64,000 nucleotides of DNA from Oscillospiraceae bacterium (GTDB lineage: Bacteria > Bacillota > Clostridia > Oscillospirales > Oscillospiraceae). A model generated the notes under the pieces. It had not been told where the DNA came from. It searched no databases and saw only the letters and a list, made by a program, of their open reading frames with translations. Where the stretch lies: contig WQSX01000006.1 in NCBI GenBank assembly GCA_009787625.1, forward strand, positions 249 to 64,248, read 5' to 3'. Positions 56,605 to 64,000 of this stretch are shown one piece after another. The translations under genes and the position numbers were made by a program. The first letter of the stretch is position 1. Every line of letters begins with the position of its first letter.

Positions 56605-56655
56605 CTTAGTATGATGATTTGTGTTTGATAATTTTTGAAAGGATTTGGCACCAAT

Positions 56656-57894
56656 ATGCTTAAAAGACTTATTGCCTGTGTTTTGCTTGTTTTGGTGGTT
56701 TTCGGTGTCCGAGTTACTGCTTTTGCTTTTGAAACTTCCGAGCCTACTCTCACTCATGAAGTGGCGCGGTCTCATAGCTTGTTCTTTGTAAATGAACTGA
56801 GGATCCCGCTCCGGGCCTATAGTATCGCCGGTGAGGACTTTGTGGATATTTTTGACCTTGCCAATGCACTCGCCAATACAGATGCATATTTTTTCCCAAA
56901 ATGGAATATTCAAAATTACTCAATTAGAATAATGAGTGGGCAAGTTCCCCCGCATCTTGTTCTCGGTTCATCTGTTTTGACTCCTGCGGTCAGTGTTGCT
57001 CATTTTGCCGATGTCGATGTTGTCTTTGATAGCCAGCGCTTTAACATAGGCGCTTATAGGGTTAGAGACTCTGTGTATTTCAGTCTTCACCAACTTGCGG
57101 CTTTGCTTGACATAGGGATTTTTGCGGCTGAGACCGGAAATGTCGTTGACCTCGTGCTCGATATGACATTTACGGAGAGCCTCACCGAGAGTATCAATGA
57201 AAGTTTAAGTGAGGGCACTGCTGAGGATACTTCTGAGGCTCCGGCAAGCATACGTGCCATCAACCCATTTAGACCCATGATAGCATTGACATTTGACGAT
57301 GGCCCCAGCATACATACCATTCCTATTCTTGATGCTTTGGAGTATCACGGTGTTGTTGCCACTTTTTATGTCACTGCAAATCGCTTGGAAAATTATAGAG
57401 ATATCGCCATTCGCACTCATATGATGGGCAACGAGATCGCCAATCATACTTGGAGTCATCCGAGATTACCCCACCTTTCGTGGGAAGAAATTTTTACAGA
57501 GTTACATGAGTCCAATATTGCCATTGCTGAAATAACAGGAACAGTTCCTGCCAGTTTCAGACCCACATTTGGCTTTTTTGATTCCAGGGTTGAAGAAATT
57601 GCAAGAGACCTTGGCTTACCGCTTATCCTCTGGTCGCTTGACACCAATGACTGGTATACTCGTGATGTCAATTCCACGTTTAACATTGTTATGAATAATG
57701 TGCGAGACAGAGATATTATTCTTTTGCATGACCTACACGAACCGACTGCACGAGCTACAGTGCTTTTGATACCTGCCCTGCTTGAAAGAGGATTCCAGCT
57801 TGTCACCGTCTCCGAACTGTTTTACTATTCTGGCGTTACTCCTCAGCCGGGGGGCGTTTACAACTGCGGAAACGGTATGCGAACTTGGCGCTGA
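56656..57894 (+). CDS. Secreted polysaccharide (peptidoglycan) deacetylase
   Basis: 412 residues: signal peptide (about 1-24), an N-terminal beta region (about 40-160) like the copper-amine-oxidase-N stalk (IPLRAYSIAGEDFVDIFDLANAL), a linker, and the NodB deacetylase domain (about 205-390). Motifs: LTFDDGPS, ANHTWSHPRL (metal His pair), RPTFGFF, ILWSLDTNDW and ILLHD. It probably removes acetyl groups from wall glycans. ATG 56656 has AAAGGA about 12 nt upstream, a rather long spacer. Confidence 0.92.
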   Translation: MLKRLIACVLLVLVVFGVRVTAFAFETSEPTLTHEVARSHSLFFVNELRIPLRAYSIAGEDFVDIFDLANALANTDAYFFPKWNIQNYSIRIMSGQVPPHLVLGSSVLTPAVSVAHFADVDVVFDSQRFNIGAYRVRDSVYFSLHQLAALLDIGIFAAETGNVVDLVLDMTFTESLTESINESLSEGTAEDTSEAPASIRAINPFRPMIALTFDDGPSIHTIPILDALEYHGVVATFYVTANRLENYRDIAIRTHMMGNEIANHTWSHPRLPHLSWEEIFTELHESNIAIAEITGTVPASFRPTFGFFDSRVEEIARDLGLPLILWSLDTNDWYTRDVNSTFNIVMNNVRDRDIILLHDLHEPTARATVLLIPALLERGFQLVTVSELFYYSGVTPQPGGVYNCGNGMRTWR

Positions 57895-57920
57895 GCGACA
57901 AGGGGCTGTAGCATATCCTG

Positions 57921-59045
57921 CTATTTTAACGTATTTACTTCTGAGCGTGTAATTTGTTCGTCGCTGTAACGGGCTTTGTGATATAGATTAAGAAGGTTAT
58001 CTATGTTTTCATGCTCGTCTATTTTATGTGCTAAATGCTTTGGTGTATCGAATTTACGCGGTAAAATCCCAACTTTGCCATATCTGCGTACTTTCTTCTT
58101 AAATAATCGGCGAACTGTGAAGTTAGGTCCGAATAAGAAGGACATTTTGCGTTTTCCACTCTGCTTATCTTGCAGGGCAGAATCTTCGAATTCATTTTCG
58201 TCATAATCGGCAAATTGGTCTGCCTTACTCCGTTTATCGCTAAAAATAATGAGGAATACAAGTAGCGCAACCAGTAAGGCTATAACGATTACCATAGCAA
58301 TCATATCCACATTCGGAATAGGCAGTGGCGGAAGATCTGAGTCGTTGCCGGCATCTTCTTCCTCAATTAAAACCTCTTCCATTAGTGTCCATTCTTGCGA
58401 TTGCTCAGGGGTAAGCATCTCTTCTAATGTGGCTATGAATTCTTCTACAATTTCAGATTCAACGGGAAGCTCTATATGCTCAACATCAAAAGTGCTTATT
58501 AAAATGAATCCAACAATAAAAATCCCGGACAGACAGAGAGCTGAAAATTTATAGCTTCGTTTAATTACGGACATTGCCGTTTTCTTTGAAATTTGCCTGC
58601 AATAGTGCGAACCCAGAAAGAATTCCAGTGAATCCATTTGTTTCGCAAAAAATATACACATGACCTGTATTAATAAACATAAAATTAGTGTATTACTATG
58701 TATTATATCGGCAAATTGAAGAGTTATCAAAACAATACAAACGAATATCACATTATATATCCCAATGTAGCGGCTCGGTCTGTAGATTGCGCTCACCACA
58801 AAAATTGCGAACATATGTTGCCCCAAGAATATCAAAGCAATCCCGGCTACCAGACACAACACAACGAAGACATTTCGCATTTGAATTTGCATGTCTGAAA
58901 TACATAGTACAGTAAAAGTCATCAGAATCAGCATAAACACGGAAATGCCTGTATCTTCGAAGAATGGCAATGTAGCAGCATATATTGCAAAAAAGAACGG
59001 CAGTCGCAACATATATGCATGTAAAACTTTAGTTAGCCAAAGCAT
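57921..59045 (-). CDS. Membrane protein with C-terminal DUF4129-like domain
   Basis: 374 residues. About seven N-terminal TM helices, an acidic outside segment (about 205-250), another TM (about 255-280), and a cytosolic tail with FDTPKHLAHKIDEHENIDN and LLNLYHKARYSDEQITRSEV, matching DUF4129. In related loci this domain ends a transglutaminase-like protein, but the transglutaminase core is missing here. ATG 59045 has GGAGGTG 7 nt upstream and overlaps the DUF58 stop by 17 nt. Confidence 0.75.
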   Translation of the reverse strand: MLWLTKVLHAYMLRLPFFFAIYAATLPFFEDTGISVFMLILMTFTVLCISDMQIQMRNVFVVLCLVAGIALIFLGQHMFAIFVVSAIYRPSRYIGIYNVIFVCIVLITLQFADIIHSNTLILCLLIQVMCIFFAKQMDSLEFFLGSHYCRQISKKTAMSVIKRSYKFSALCLSGIFIVGFILISTFDVEHIELPVESEIVEEFIATLEEMLTPEQSQEWTLMEEVLIEEEDAGNDSDLPPLPIPNVDMIAMVIVIALLVALLVFLIIFSDKRSKADQFADYDENEFEDSALQDKQSGKRKMSFLFGPNFTVRRLFKKKVRRYGKVGILPRKFDTPKHLAHKIDEHENIDNLLNLYHKARYSDEQITRSEVNTLK

Positions 59046-60147
59046 CACCATGCACCTCCATTTTAATAATGTCGTCATGAGGTGGTACAGATATCTCATC
59101 TCGCTCACTGTGAGGTAAAATCCAAGATATATCTGTTTTTGCCCTGCGTGCAAACATAAACTTTTCATACAAATCTGTATCGTGATATGATGATATCAAA
59201 ATAAATGCCTTATCAGAGGTTCCGGGAAGATATTCGGCAATTGAATGATTTTCGGCATTTAGGTTGATGTAAGCAAGAGTTGCATATATCGTTTCCAGAT
59301 GTGCTGCGGACAGACCACTACTAATTTGCACCGGTCTGCCGTCTCCGGCCGGACAAACCAGGCTGACAGGAACTCCCATTTTTATGCATTGCCTACTTAA
59401 AAATGCAGCGAGACGTATTGCTTCCTCTAAAACAAACCCTCGCTTGTAACCGTTATATCGCTCAAGGTTGAGCAAAATTGTGATGTTTTGCTCAACTGTG
59501 AAGTCGTGAATATTTGACATCAGCGTGCCGCTTTTTGCTGTGGCACTCCAATTTATCTGCCTAAAACTATCGGTCGGCAAATATTCCCTAATTCCTTTAA
59601 ACACAAAAGGGTCAGGATCAATAAAACGTTTGACCGTAGCGGTTCCGAATATTCTTTTTAAGGGAATCACCGCTTCAGGGTAGTCAACAATTCGCGGGTA
59701 TACCAATAAACTGAAGTTAAGTGCGGAATTTTCCCGTGTGTGATGTGTCATCAAGGGATTGTTTGCCGAAATCGAGAACTCCTTAGCTACGTAGTGTCCT
59801 CTCTTACTGCAAAGCACCTTTGATTTTCGTGAAGCTGTCTTATTCGTGCCTACTACAAATAGCAGGGCGCGCCTCTCTCCACGGTGGATTTCATTGTTTT
59901 TGCTGTCAATAAATATCAGGTATTGTGAAATTAGATAACTTGCGTAAACCCAAGGTAACGGCAAGTTCTTCCCGTTTGTCACACTGTCGGTGATTTCCAC
60001 GTTTTCGCCTTCAAACGCCGCCTTTTTCGAGGCAGTGAGGTTATAGCTCAGATTTTTGTTCCAAAGCCGTTTATATACCGTTTTTTGAATTAGCGACAAT
60101 CCAATTGAGACGGCAAGTATGATTATAGCTATTGTCAGAACTGTCAT
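59029..60147 (-). CDS. DUF58 (von Willebrand A-like) protein
   Basis: 372 residues. An N-terminal TM (about 3-22), a beta domain, then the DUF58 core: VFKGIREYLPTDSFRQINWSATAKSGTL (about 190-215) and a vWA-like fold. DUF58 proteins act with MoxR ATPases, probably in assembling or activating envelope proteins. ATG 60147 with AAAGGA 12 nt upstream. It is 30 bp after moxR. Confidence 0.88.
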   Translation of the reverse strand: MTVLTIAIIILAVSIGLSLIQKTVYKRLWNKNLSYNLTASKKAAFEGENVEITDSVTNGKNLPLPWVYASYLISQYLIFIDSKNNEIHRGERRALLFVVGTNKTASRKSKVLCSKRGHYVAKEFSISANNPLMTHHTRENSALNFSLLVYPRIVDYPEAVIPLKRIFGTATVKRFIDPDPFVFKGIREYLPTDSFRQINWSATAKSGTLMSNIHDFTVEQNITILLNLERYNGYKRGFVLEEAIRLAAFLSRQCIKMGVPVSLVCPAGDGRPVQISSGLSAAHLETIYATLAYINLNAENHSIAEYLPGTSDKAFILISSYHDTDLYEKFMFARRAKTDISWILPHSERDEISVPPHDDIIKMEVHGDALAN

Positions 60148-60177
60148 AATTATGACTAATCCTTTCAGTCTCGAAGA

Positions 60178-61119
60178 TTAATAATTTTCCGATGGTACTT
60201 TCACGTCTCTAACAATCTCTTCAAGCAGTTCGTTTGCTACGTCAGCTCCGCCACCTCTGCAAATGATTCTGTGTGCATAGACGTATTTGAGCAAATATTG
60301 TATGTCATCCGGCAAAACATAGGTTCTTCCGTTAAGTGCGGCATATGCACGGCAGATATTACTAAGTGCGATAGCTCCGCGGGTGCTGACACCTAATACG
60401 GCAGCCGCCGCAGTGCGTGTTTTTTCGGTCAGTAACGTAATGTAGGTCAACAGGTCATCGCTTATAGTTACTTTCTTTACTGTCTGTTGAATTTCGAGCA
60501 GATCAGATGTTTGACATACCGGCTTAACCTCGTCGAGCGGTGTGCCTGACAGGAAGTTTTTCAATACATTAACTGTCTCAGATGTTGTGGGATACCCTAA
60601 TGTCAGGCGAGTTAGGAAGCGGTCGAGCTGAGCCTCCGGCAGTGGATATGTCCCCTGTGTTTCAACCGGATTTTGCGTTGCAATAACGAAGTATGGCGCT
60701 TCCAGCGGATAAGTTTGTCCATCGACGGTTATCTGCTTTTCTTCCATGCTTTCAAGCAGACCTGACTGCGTGCGCGGGGTGGCACGGTTGATTTCGTCTG
60801 CAAGCAGTATGTTTGTGAAGAGCGGTCCTTTGCGGAATATGAACTCGCTCTGCTTGGGGTTGTAGTAGTTGATGCCTGTTAGGTCTGCCGGCAGTAAGTC
60901 CGGTGTGAACTGAATGCGCCCAAAGTCGGAGTCAAACGACTTTGCCAGAGCTTTTGCAAGCATTGTTTTCCCTGTGCCGGGAACATCATCGAGCAAAACA
61001 TGCCCCCCGGCAAACAATGTTGCCAATATTAGGTTTATTTCGTCTGTTTTTCCCACTATAACTTTTTCAATATTTTGGCGTATTTTCGCTGCTAGGCCGC
61101 TAATTTCTGTTATTTCCAT
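60178..61119 (-). CDS. MoxR-family AAA+ ATPase
   Basis: 313 residues. Walker A VPGTGKTMLAKALA (about 42-55), Walker B ILLADEINRA, sensor 1 FVIATQNPVETQGTYPLPEAQLDRF, and the C-terminal helical lid. It is a chaperone-like ATPase that works with the DUF58 partner next to it. ATG 61119 follows GGGGAG with a 5-nt spacer. Confidence 0.93.
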   Translation of the reverse strand: MEITEISGLAAKIRQNIEKVIVGKTDEINLILATLFAGGHVLLDDVPGTGKTMLAKALAKSFDSDFGRIQFTPDLLPADLTGINYYNPKQSEFIFRKGPLFTNILLADEINRATPRTQSGLLESMEEKQITVDGQTYPLEAPYFVIATQNPVETQGTYPLPEAQLDRFLTRLTLGYPTTSETVNVLKNFLSGTPLDEVKPVCQTSDLLEIQQTVKKVTISDDLLTYITLLTEKTRTAAAAVLGVSTRGAIALSNICRAYAALNGRTYVLPDDIQYLLKYVYAHRIICRGGGADVANELLEEIVRDVKVPSENY

Positions 61120-61158
61120 GTGCGCTCCCCTCTGCTTAACCTTTTTTCTCTATATAAT

Positions 61159-61187
61159 ATTATAGTTCACTAGCTAAGTTTTCGCAA
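61159..61187 (-). promoter_or_regulatory. moxR operon promoter
   Basis: Minus strand TTGCGA (61182-61187), 17 nt, TATAAT (61159-61164). Confidence 0.65.
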
Positions 61188-61306
61188 GTGGAAGTTTGAG
61201 TGATTTGAGGTATCCGATTCGGTCGCCCAATAAAAAAACCACCCGACGACTTTGGTGTCCTTGTCGAGCAGTAGGAAAGTTGAAGCGTTGTTGGAAAATA
61301 TGCAGA

Positions 61307-61352
61307 CAGCATTAAACTATCAAAACGTATACGTTTTGATAGTTTAATGCTG
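61307..61352. promoter_or_regulatory. Perfect 46-bp palindrome, operator-like
   Basis: The two 23-nt halves are exact reverse complements, centred between 61329 and 61330, with core AAAACGTATACGTTTT. The core recurs at 61475-61498. There is no T-run, so a terminator is less likely than a DNA-binding site or cruciform. Confidence 0.7.
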
Positions 61353-61474
61353 CGCATCATTTTATTATAGGCTACATAGTTTTGTCAAGAAAAGTTTTGA
61401 AAACCTTCATAATTTAATTTTAATTTACACAAAATCTGTATTTTGAATTATCTATTATGCCAAATTTTGTCTAA

Positions 61475-61498
61475 TATCAAAACGTATACGTTTTGATA
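61475..61498. promoter_or_regulatory. Second palindromic operator (24 bp)
   Basis: TATCAAAACGTA followed by its exact reverse complement, same core as at 61307-61352, about 60 bp upstream of the -35 box of the chemoreceptor. Confidence 0.7.
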
Positions 61499-61557
61499 AA
61501 ACACTTCTGGTTAGCTGATTTGTCACATTTGCAGTCACATTTCGTAAAGAAAAAAGA

Positions 61558-61586
61558 TTGACACAAGTAACGAAACATGATATTGT
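61558..61586 (+). promoter_or_regulatory. Promoter of the chemoreceptor at 61709
   Basis: TTGACA (61558-61563), 17 nt, TATTGT (61581-61586); start near 61593, leaving a leader of about 115 nt. Confidence 0.65.
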
Positions 61587-61605
61587 ACAGATGATTTTTG
61601 CCTTG

Positions 61606-61638
61606 TCAAAACGTATCTTAAAACGCACATATTTTGAT
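61606..61638. promoter_or_regulatory. Degenerate third operator site
   Basis: TCAAAACGTAT (61606-61616) and the imperfect inverted TATTTTGAT (61630-61638) lie just after the predicted transcription start of the chemoreceptor gene, a repressor position. Confidence 0.5.
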
Positions 61639-61708
61639 AGGCAGGATTAGGCAGGATATATAGGTATGTCAAAAAATATTATTAGTGAAATGGAGAGGTA
61701 AAAAACGC

Positions 61709-63508
61709 ATGAAAAACTTAAAAGTAGGTAGAAAGCTCCTCGTCAGCTTTCTCATCGTAATTGTTATGATGCTCGCTGTCGGGATGATCGGGATAATTGG
61801 GATGGGACAGATAGATGCAGGAAGTGACCACATCTATGGCGAACAGGTAATCCCGCTTGTTGCACTGGGGCGCGCACAAGAACACTTTCAGCGTATGCGC
61901 GTGCAAATTCGCAACATTGCCATCAACTCAGGTGATGACGCTGCTGTAGAAAACTTCTACGCAATGTTTACCGACAGACGCGAGCGTTATGAATCCCGTT
62001 ATGATGAATTCATGCCGTTTCTCGTTTCTCCCGAAGGAATACGCATGGGCGGTGAAATAGGTCAGCTGTACCGTGATGTATTTATTCCGGGTATGTATCA
62101 AGTTATCGAAGGTGCACGCCGTGGCGAATCGACATCCTACCTCATGGACATAATGGCAGGCACAACTCTTGCCGCAGACCAGATTTCCGAGAACATAGAA
62201 AACATAATGAACATACGCATTGCCGCAGCAGCAAGCGAAAACGAAAGCAACACCGCACTGTACAATATGTTACTTATTCTCATTATCGCAGTGCTTGCTG
62301 TAGCTGTTGCAATTGCCATATTTTTCGCACTCTACATATCCGGACTTATCAGCAAGCCTTTGATAGTGCTAACCACTTTCATGAAAAGAGCCGCAGAAAC
62401 AGGCGACATTGTTGTACGTGAAGCAGACAAGGTTACTATCGAAAAGTATTCACAAAGCAAGGATGAGATTGGTCAGTGTATATCCGCAACTGCTTTATTC
62501 ATGCACGAAATCAACGAGGAGATGGATTTACTTGAAAAGATTGGTGATGGTGACTTAACCATAAGCCCTAATGTTATGTCCGATGAAGATAAGGTTGGTA
62601 AAGCTCTCAACAAGGTTGTGAATAGCCTCAACAGTATGTTTAGTGAAATCAACAATGCGTCAGGTCAAGTTTCAGCAGGCTCTAAGCAAATTTCTGATGG
62701 TGCTCAATCACTCGCACAAGGCAGTACAGAGCAAGCCGCATCAGTTCAGCAACTCAGTGCTTCAATTTCAGACATAGCCGCTAAGACAAAAACAAATGCT
62801 GAAATGGCGGGACGCGCAGCATCACTCGCATCAAACATCAAAACAAGTGCAGAAAAAGGTAGCGGTCAAATGGATGAGATGATGGCCGCAGTAAAAGATA
62901 TAAATGAATCCAGCCAAAACATCAGCAAAGTTATTAAATCAATCGACGATATTGCATTCCAAACAAATATTCTTGCTCTAAACGCCGCTGTTGAAGCCGC
63001 AAGAGCAGGTCAGCACGGTAAAGGTTTTGCCGTTGTCGCTGAGGAAGTCCGCAACCTCGCCGCAAAGAGCGCAGAAGCCGCAAAAGATACCGAGAGTCTC
63101 ATCGCAGATTCAATTTCAAAAGCAGAACTCGGCTCACGTATAGCTGACGATACTGCCGCAAGTTTGAAAGAAATCGTTTCAGGAATTGATGAGAGTACAA
63201 AGCTCGTTGGCTCTATTGCACAATCTTCTGAAGAGCAATCAGTCGGCATCGACCAGGTAAACAGCGGTGTTGACCAAGTCGCTCAAGTTGTTCAGCAGAA
63301 TAGTGCAACAGCAGAAGAATCTGCCGCAGCATCGCAGGAAATGAGCGGTCAAAGCTTAATGCTCGAAGAACTCATTTCACGATTTAAGCTCAAGGATTTA
63401 GGCGGTTCATTTAGCCTTCCTGCTTCACAATCTGCACCTCCGGCACCTGCTAATCTCCCTGCGTCGGCACCCGCCGTAGACCTATCAGATGATTTTGGAA
63501 AATATTAA
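61709..63508 (+). CDS. Methyl-accepting chemotaxis protein, 4HB-type sensor
   Basis: 599 residues. TM1 (about 8-30), extracellular four-helix sensor with [19 protein letters not shown]2 (about 188-213), HAMP-like segment from [16 protein letters not shown], signalling tip [20 protein letters not shown], Pro/Ala-rich tail and final SDDFGKY. The tail SSFGKY of the 53505 receptor is similar. It is the paralogue of the 29386 receptor. ATG 61709 has GGAGAGG about 10 nt upstream. Confidence 0.93.
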   Translation: MKNLKVGRKLLVSFLIVIVMMLAVGMIGIIGMGQIDAGSDHIYGEQVIPLVALGRAQEHFQRMRVQIRNIAINSGDDAAVENFYAMFTDRRERYESRYDEFMPFLVSPEGIRMGGEIGQLYRDVFIPGMYQVIEGARRGESTSYLMDIMAGTTLAADQISENIENIMNIRIAAAASENESNTALYNMLLILIIAVLAVAVAIAIFFALYISGLISKPLIVLTTFMKRAAETGDIVVREADKVTIEKYSQSKDEIGQCISATALFMHEINEEMDLLEKIGDGDLTISPNVMSDEDKVGKALNKVVNSLNSMFSEINNASGQVSAGSKQISDGAQSLAQGSTEQAASVQQLSASISDIAAKTKTNAEMAGRAASLASNIKTSAEKGSGQMDEMMAAVKDINESSQNISKVIKSIDDIAFQTNILALNAAVEAARAGQHGKGFAVVAEEVRNLAAKSAEAAKDTESLIADSISKAELGSRIADDTAASLKEIVSGIDESTKLVGSIAQSSEEQSVGIDQVNSGVDQVAQVVQQNSATAEESAAASQEMSGQSLMLEELISRFKLKDLGGSFSLPASQSAPPAPANLPASAPAVDLSDDFGKY

Positions 63509-63542
63509 TCTATTTTCTAATTCTGTCAAGGTACAGTGATCA

Positions 63543-63629
63543 CGGTGTTCACGGCAGTGGTTCAATTGATTACCACAAACAACACTTTCATGTTTTTCTT
63601 AATCATTATCATGCTGTTGCCGTGTACAT
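63543..63629 (+). other. Conserved 3' RNA stem after a chemoreceptor, copy B
   Basis: TGTTCACGGCA (63546-63556) pairs with TGCCGTGTACA (63618-63628) over 11 bp with the same T/T mismatch as copy A. Flanks CGGTGTTCA and TGTACAT are kept, and the T-A pair of copy A is C-G here. Confidence 0.55.
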
Positions 63630-63649
63630 AATAAGTATATACATCTGTA

Positions 63650-63688
63650 ATGAGCGATGGTTTTCTCTTATGCGAAACCATCGCTCAT
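63650..63688. terminator. Strong 14-bp hairpin
   Basis: ATGAGCGATGGTTT (63650-63663) and AAACCATCGCTCAT (63675-63688), perfect. No T-run follows, so it may end or stabilise the chemoreceptor mRNA. Confidence 0.6.
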
Positions 63689-63768
63689 ACACATGTTGTG
63701 TGACTATGCGCAGTTCTTTGTACCTGAGCGAAACACAATTAGTTATTGCAAAATTGTTGTGAATATGT

Positions 63769-63797
63769 TTGACAAACGCTTGCATCTGTGGTAGTAT
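63769..63797 (+). promoter_or_regulatory. rpsO promoter
   Basis: TTGACA (63769-63774), 17 nt, TAGTAT (63792-63797); start near 63804. Confidence 0.7.
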
Positions 63798-63803
63798 TTC
63801 ACG

Positions 63804-63947
63804 GTCGGAGATTTTCGGCATGGTTAATCCTTGCGCTTAGTTTCGGGATAAAGTCTATTATATAGTTTCTTTTCCGCCCGATACTCAGCCATTGGATATG
63901 AAAAATGCGGTTGTTTGTGCCGCAGATGAAAAGAAAGGTTTTTAAAA
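63804..63947 (+). promoter_or_regulatory. rpsO leader, candidate S15 autoregulatory site
   Basis: A leader of about 145 nt with a small TGCGG/CCGCA hairpin (63906-63924) shortly before the ribosome binding site AAAGG. S15 represses its own mRNA in several bacteria through such leaders; here this is inference from position. Confidence 0.4.
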
Positions 63948-64000
63948 ATGATTACAAAAGATCAAAAGAGCGCAGTTATTGGAGACAATCGTACTCACGA
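63948..64000 (+). CDS. rpsO: 30S ribosomal protein S15, N-terminal part (cut by window edge)
   Basis: The first 17 codons read MITKDQKSAVIGDNRTH, the conserved start of S15, which binds 16S rRNA in the small subunit platform. AAAGG lies 9 nt ahead of the ATG. The gene continues past the right end. Confidence 0.9.
   Translation, partial: MITKDQKSAVIGDNRTH

Noticed and set aside
61307-61352. Palindrome as rho-independent terminator
   Set aside because: No T-run on either side, AT-rich stem, and its core recurs at a promoter, so an operator is the better reading.
61160-61360. Minus-strand frame of 66 codons upstream of moxR
   Set aside because: It contains half of the 46-bp palindrome and the moxR promoter, and has no ribosome binding site.
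63609-63821. Minus-strand frame of 70 codons before rpsO
   Set aside because: It overlaps the conserved RNA stem, the 14-bp hairpin and the rpsO promoter; no supporting start signal.

Overview
The window looks like chromosome of a motile, Gram-positive Clostridia-type Firmicute. Supporting signs are AGGAGG-type ribosome binding sites, many TTGACA/TATAAT-like promoters, a long Gram-positive type SRP RNA next to dnaX-ybaB, archaeal/eukaryal-type ProRS, bifunctional RelA/SpoT, RecD2, the ComF-MreB-HtpG neighbourhood, five chemoreceptors and a fliE gene. No rRNA, transposase, integrase or CRISPR array was seen. I cannot place it below class level.

Layout. 1-5.3 kb: the left edge has a leftward promoter with a structured leader, then divergent proS and a PMT-type mannosyltransferase, rpiB, an acidic membrane protein and a HAD phosphatase. 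5.3-10.4 kb (leftward): opine-dehydrogenase-like enzyme, a fused B12-binding/mutase-like protein, a TetR regulator and a cell-wall amidase with choline-binding-type repeats. 10.5-22.5 kb (leftward): housekeeping operon murC-recJ-relA-dtd-recD2-comF-mreB, then htpG. 22.6-26.8 kb (rightward): acyl-CoA synthetase-like AMP ligase, gltX and a membrane protein. 26.8-29.4 kb (leftward): SRP RNA-dnaX-ybaB, preceded by a 12-bp minisatellite.

29.4-55.9 kb is the accessory part: four of the five chemoreceptors, two giant MalT/LuxR-type regulators, a cysteine-rich KTR protein, two lipoproteins, a TauE/SafE permease and a likely cyclic-nucleotide module. In that module one leftward operon encodes an NHL propeller protein, a CHASE2-adenylate cyclase and a secreted FecR/GLUG stalk protein. 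Divergent from it is a chemoreceptor with a C-terminal cyclic-nucleotide-binding (CNB) domain, followed by a metallo-beta-lactamase-fold hydrolase and, further on, a stand-alone CNB protein. Together these could make, sense and perhaps destroy cAMP and feed it directly into chemotaxis signalling.

55.9-64 kb: tRNA-Ser(GGA), an isolated fliE, a secreted polysaccharide deacetylase, a MoxR-DUF58-DUF4129 operon, perfect palindromic operator-like sites upstream of a fifth chemoreceptor, and the start of rpsO at the right edge.

The most promising undescribed items are: the cAMP-chemoreceptor module; a structured leader RNA present twice (before rpiB and before gltX) with a covarying stem and an invariant loop; a second RNA stem found after two chemoreceptor genes with compensatory changes; and the palindromic operator cluster at 61.3-61.6 kb.
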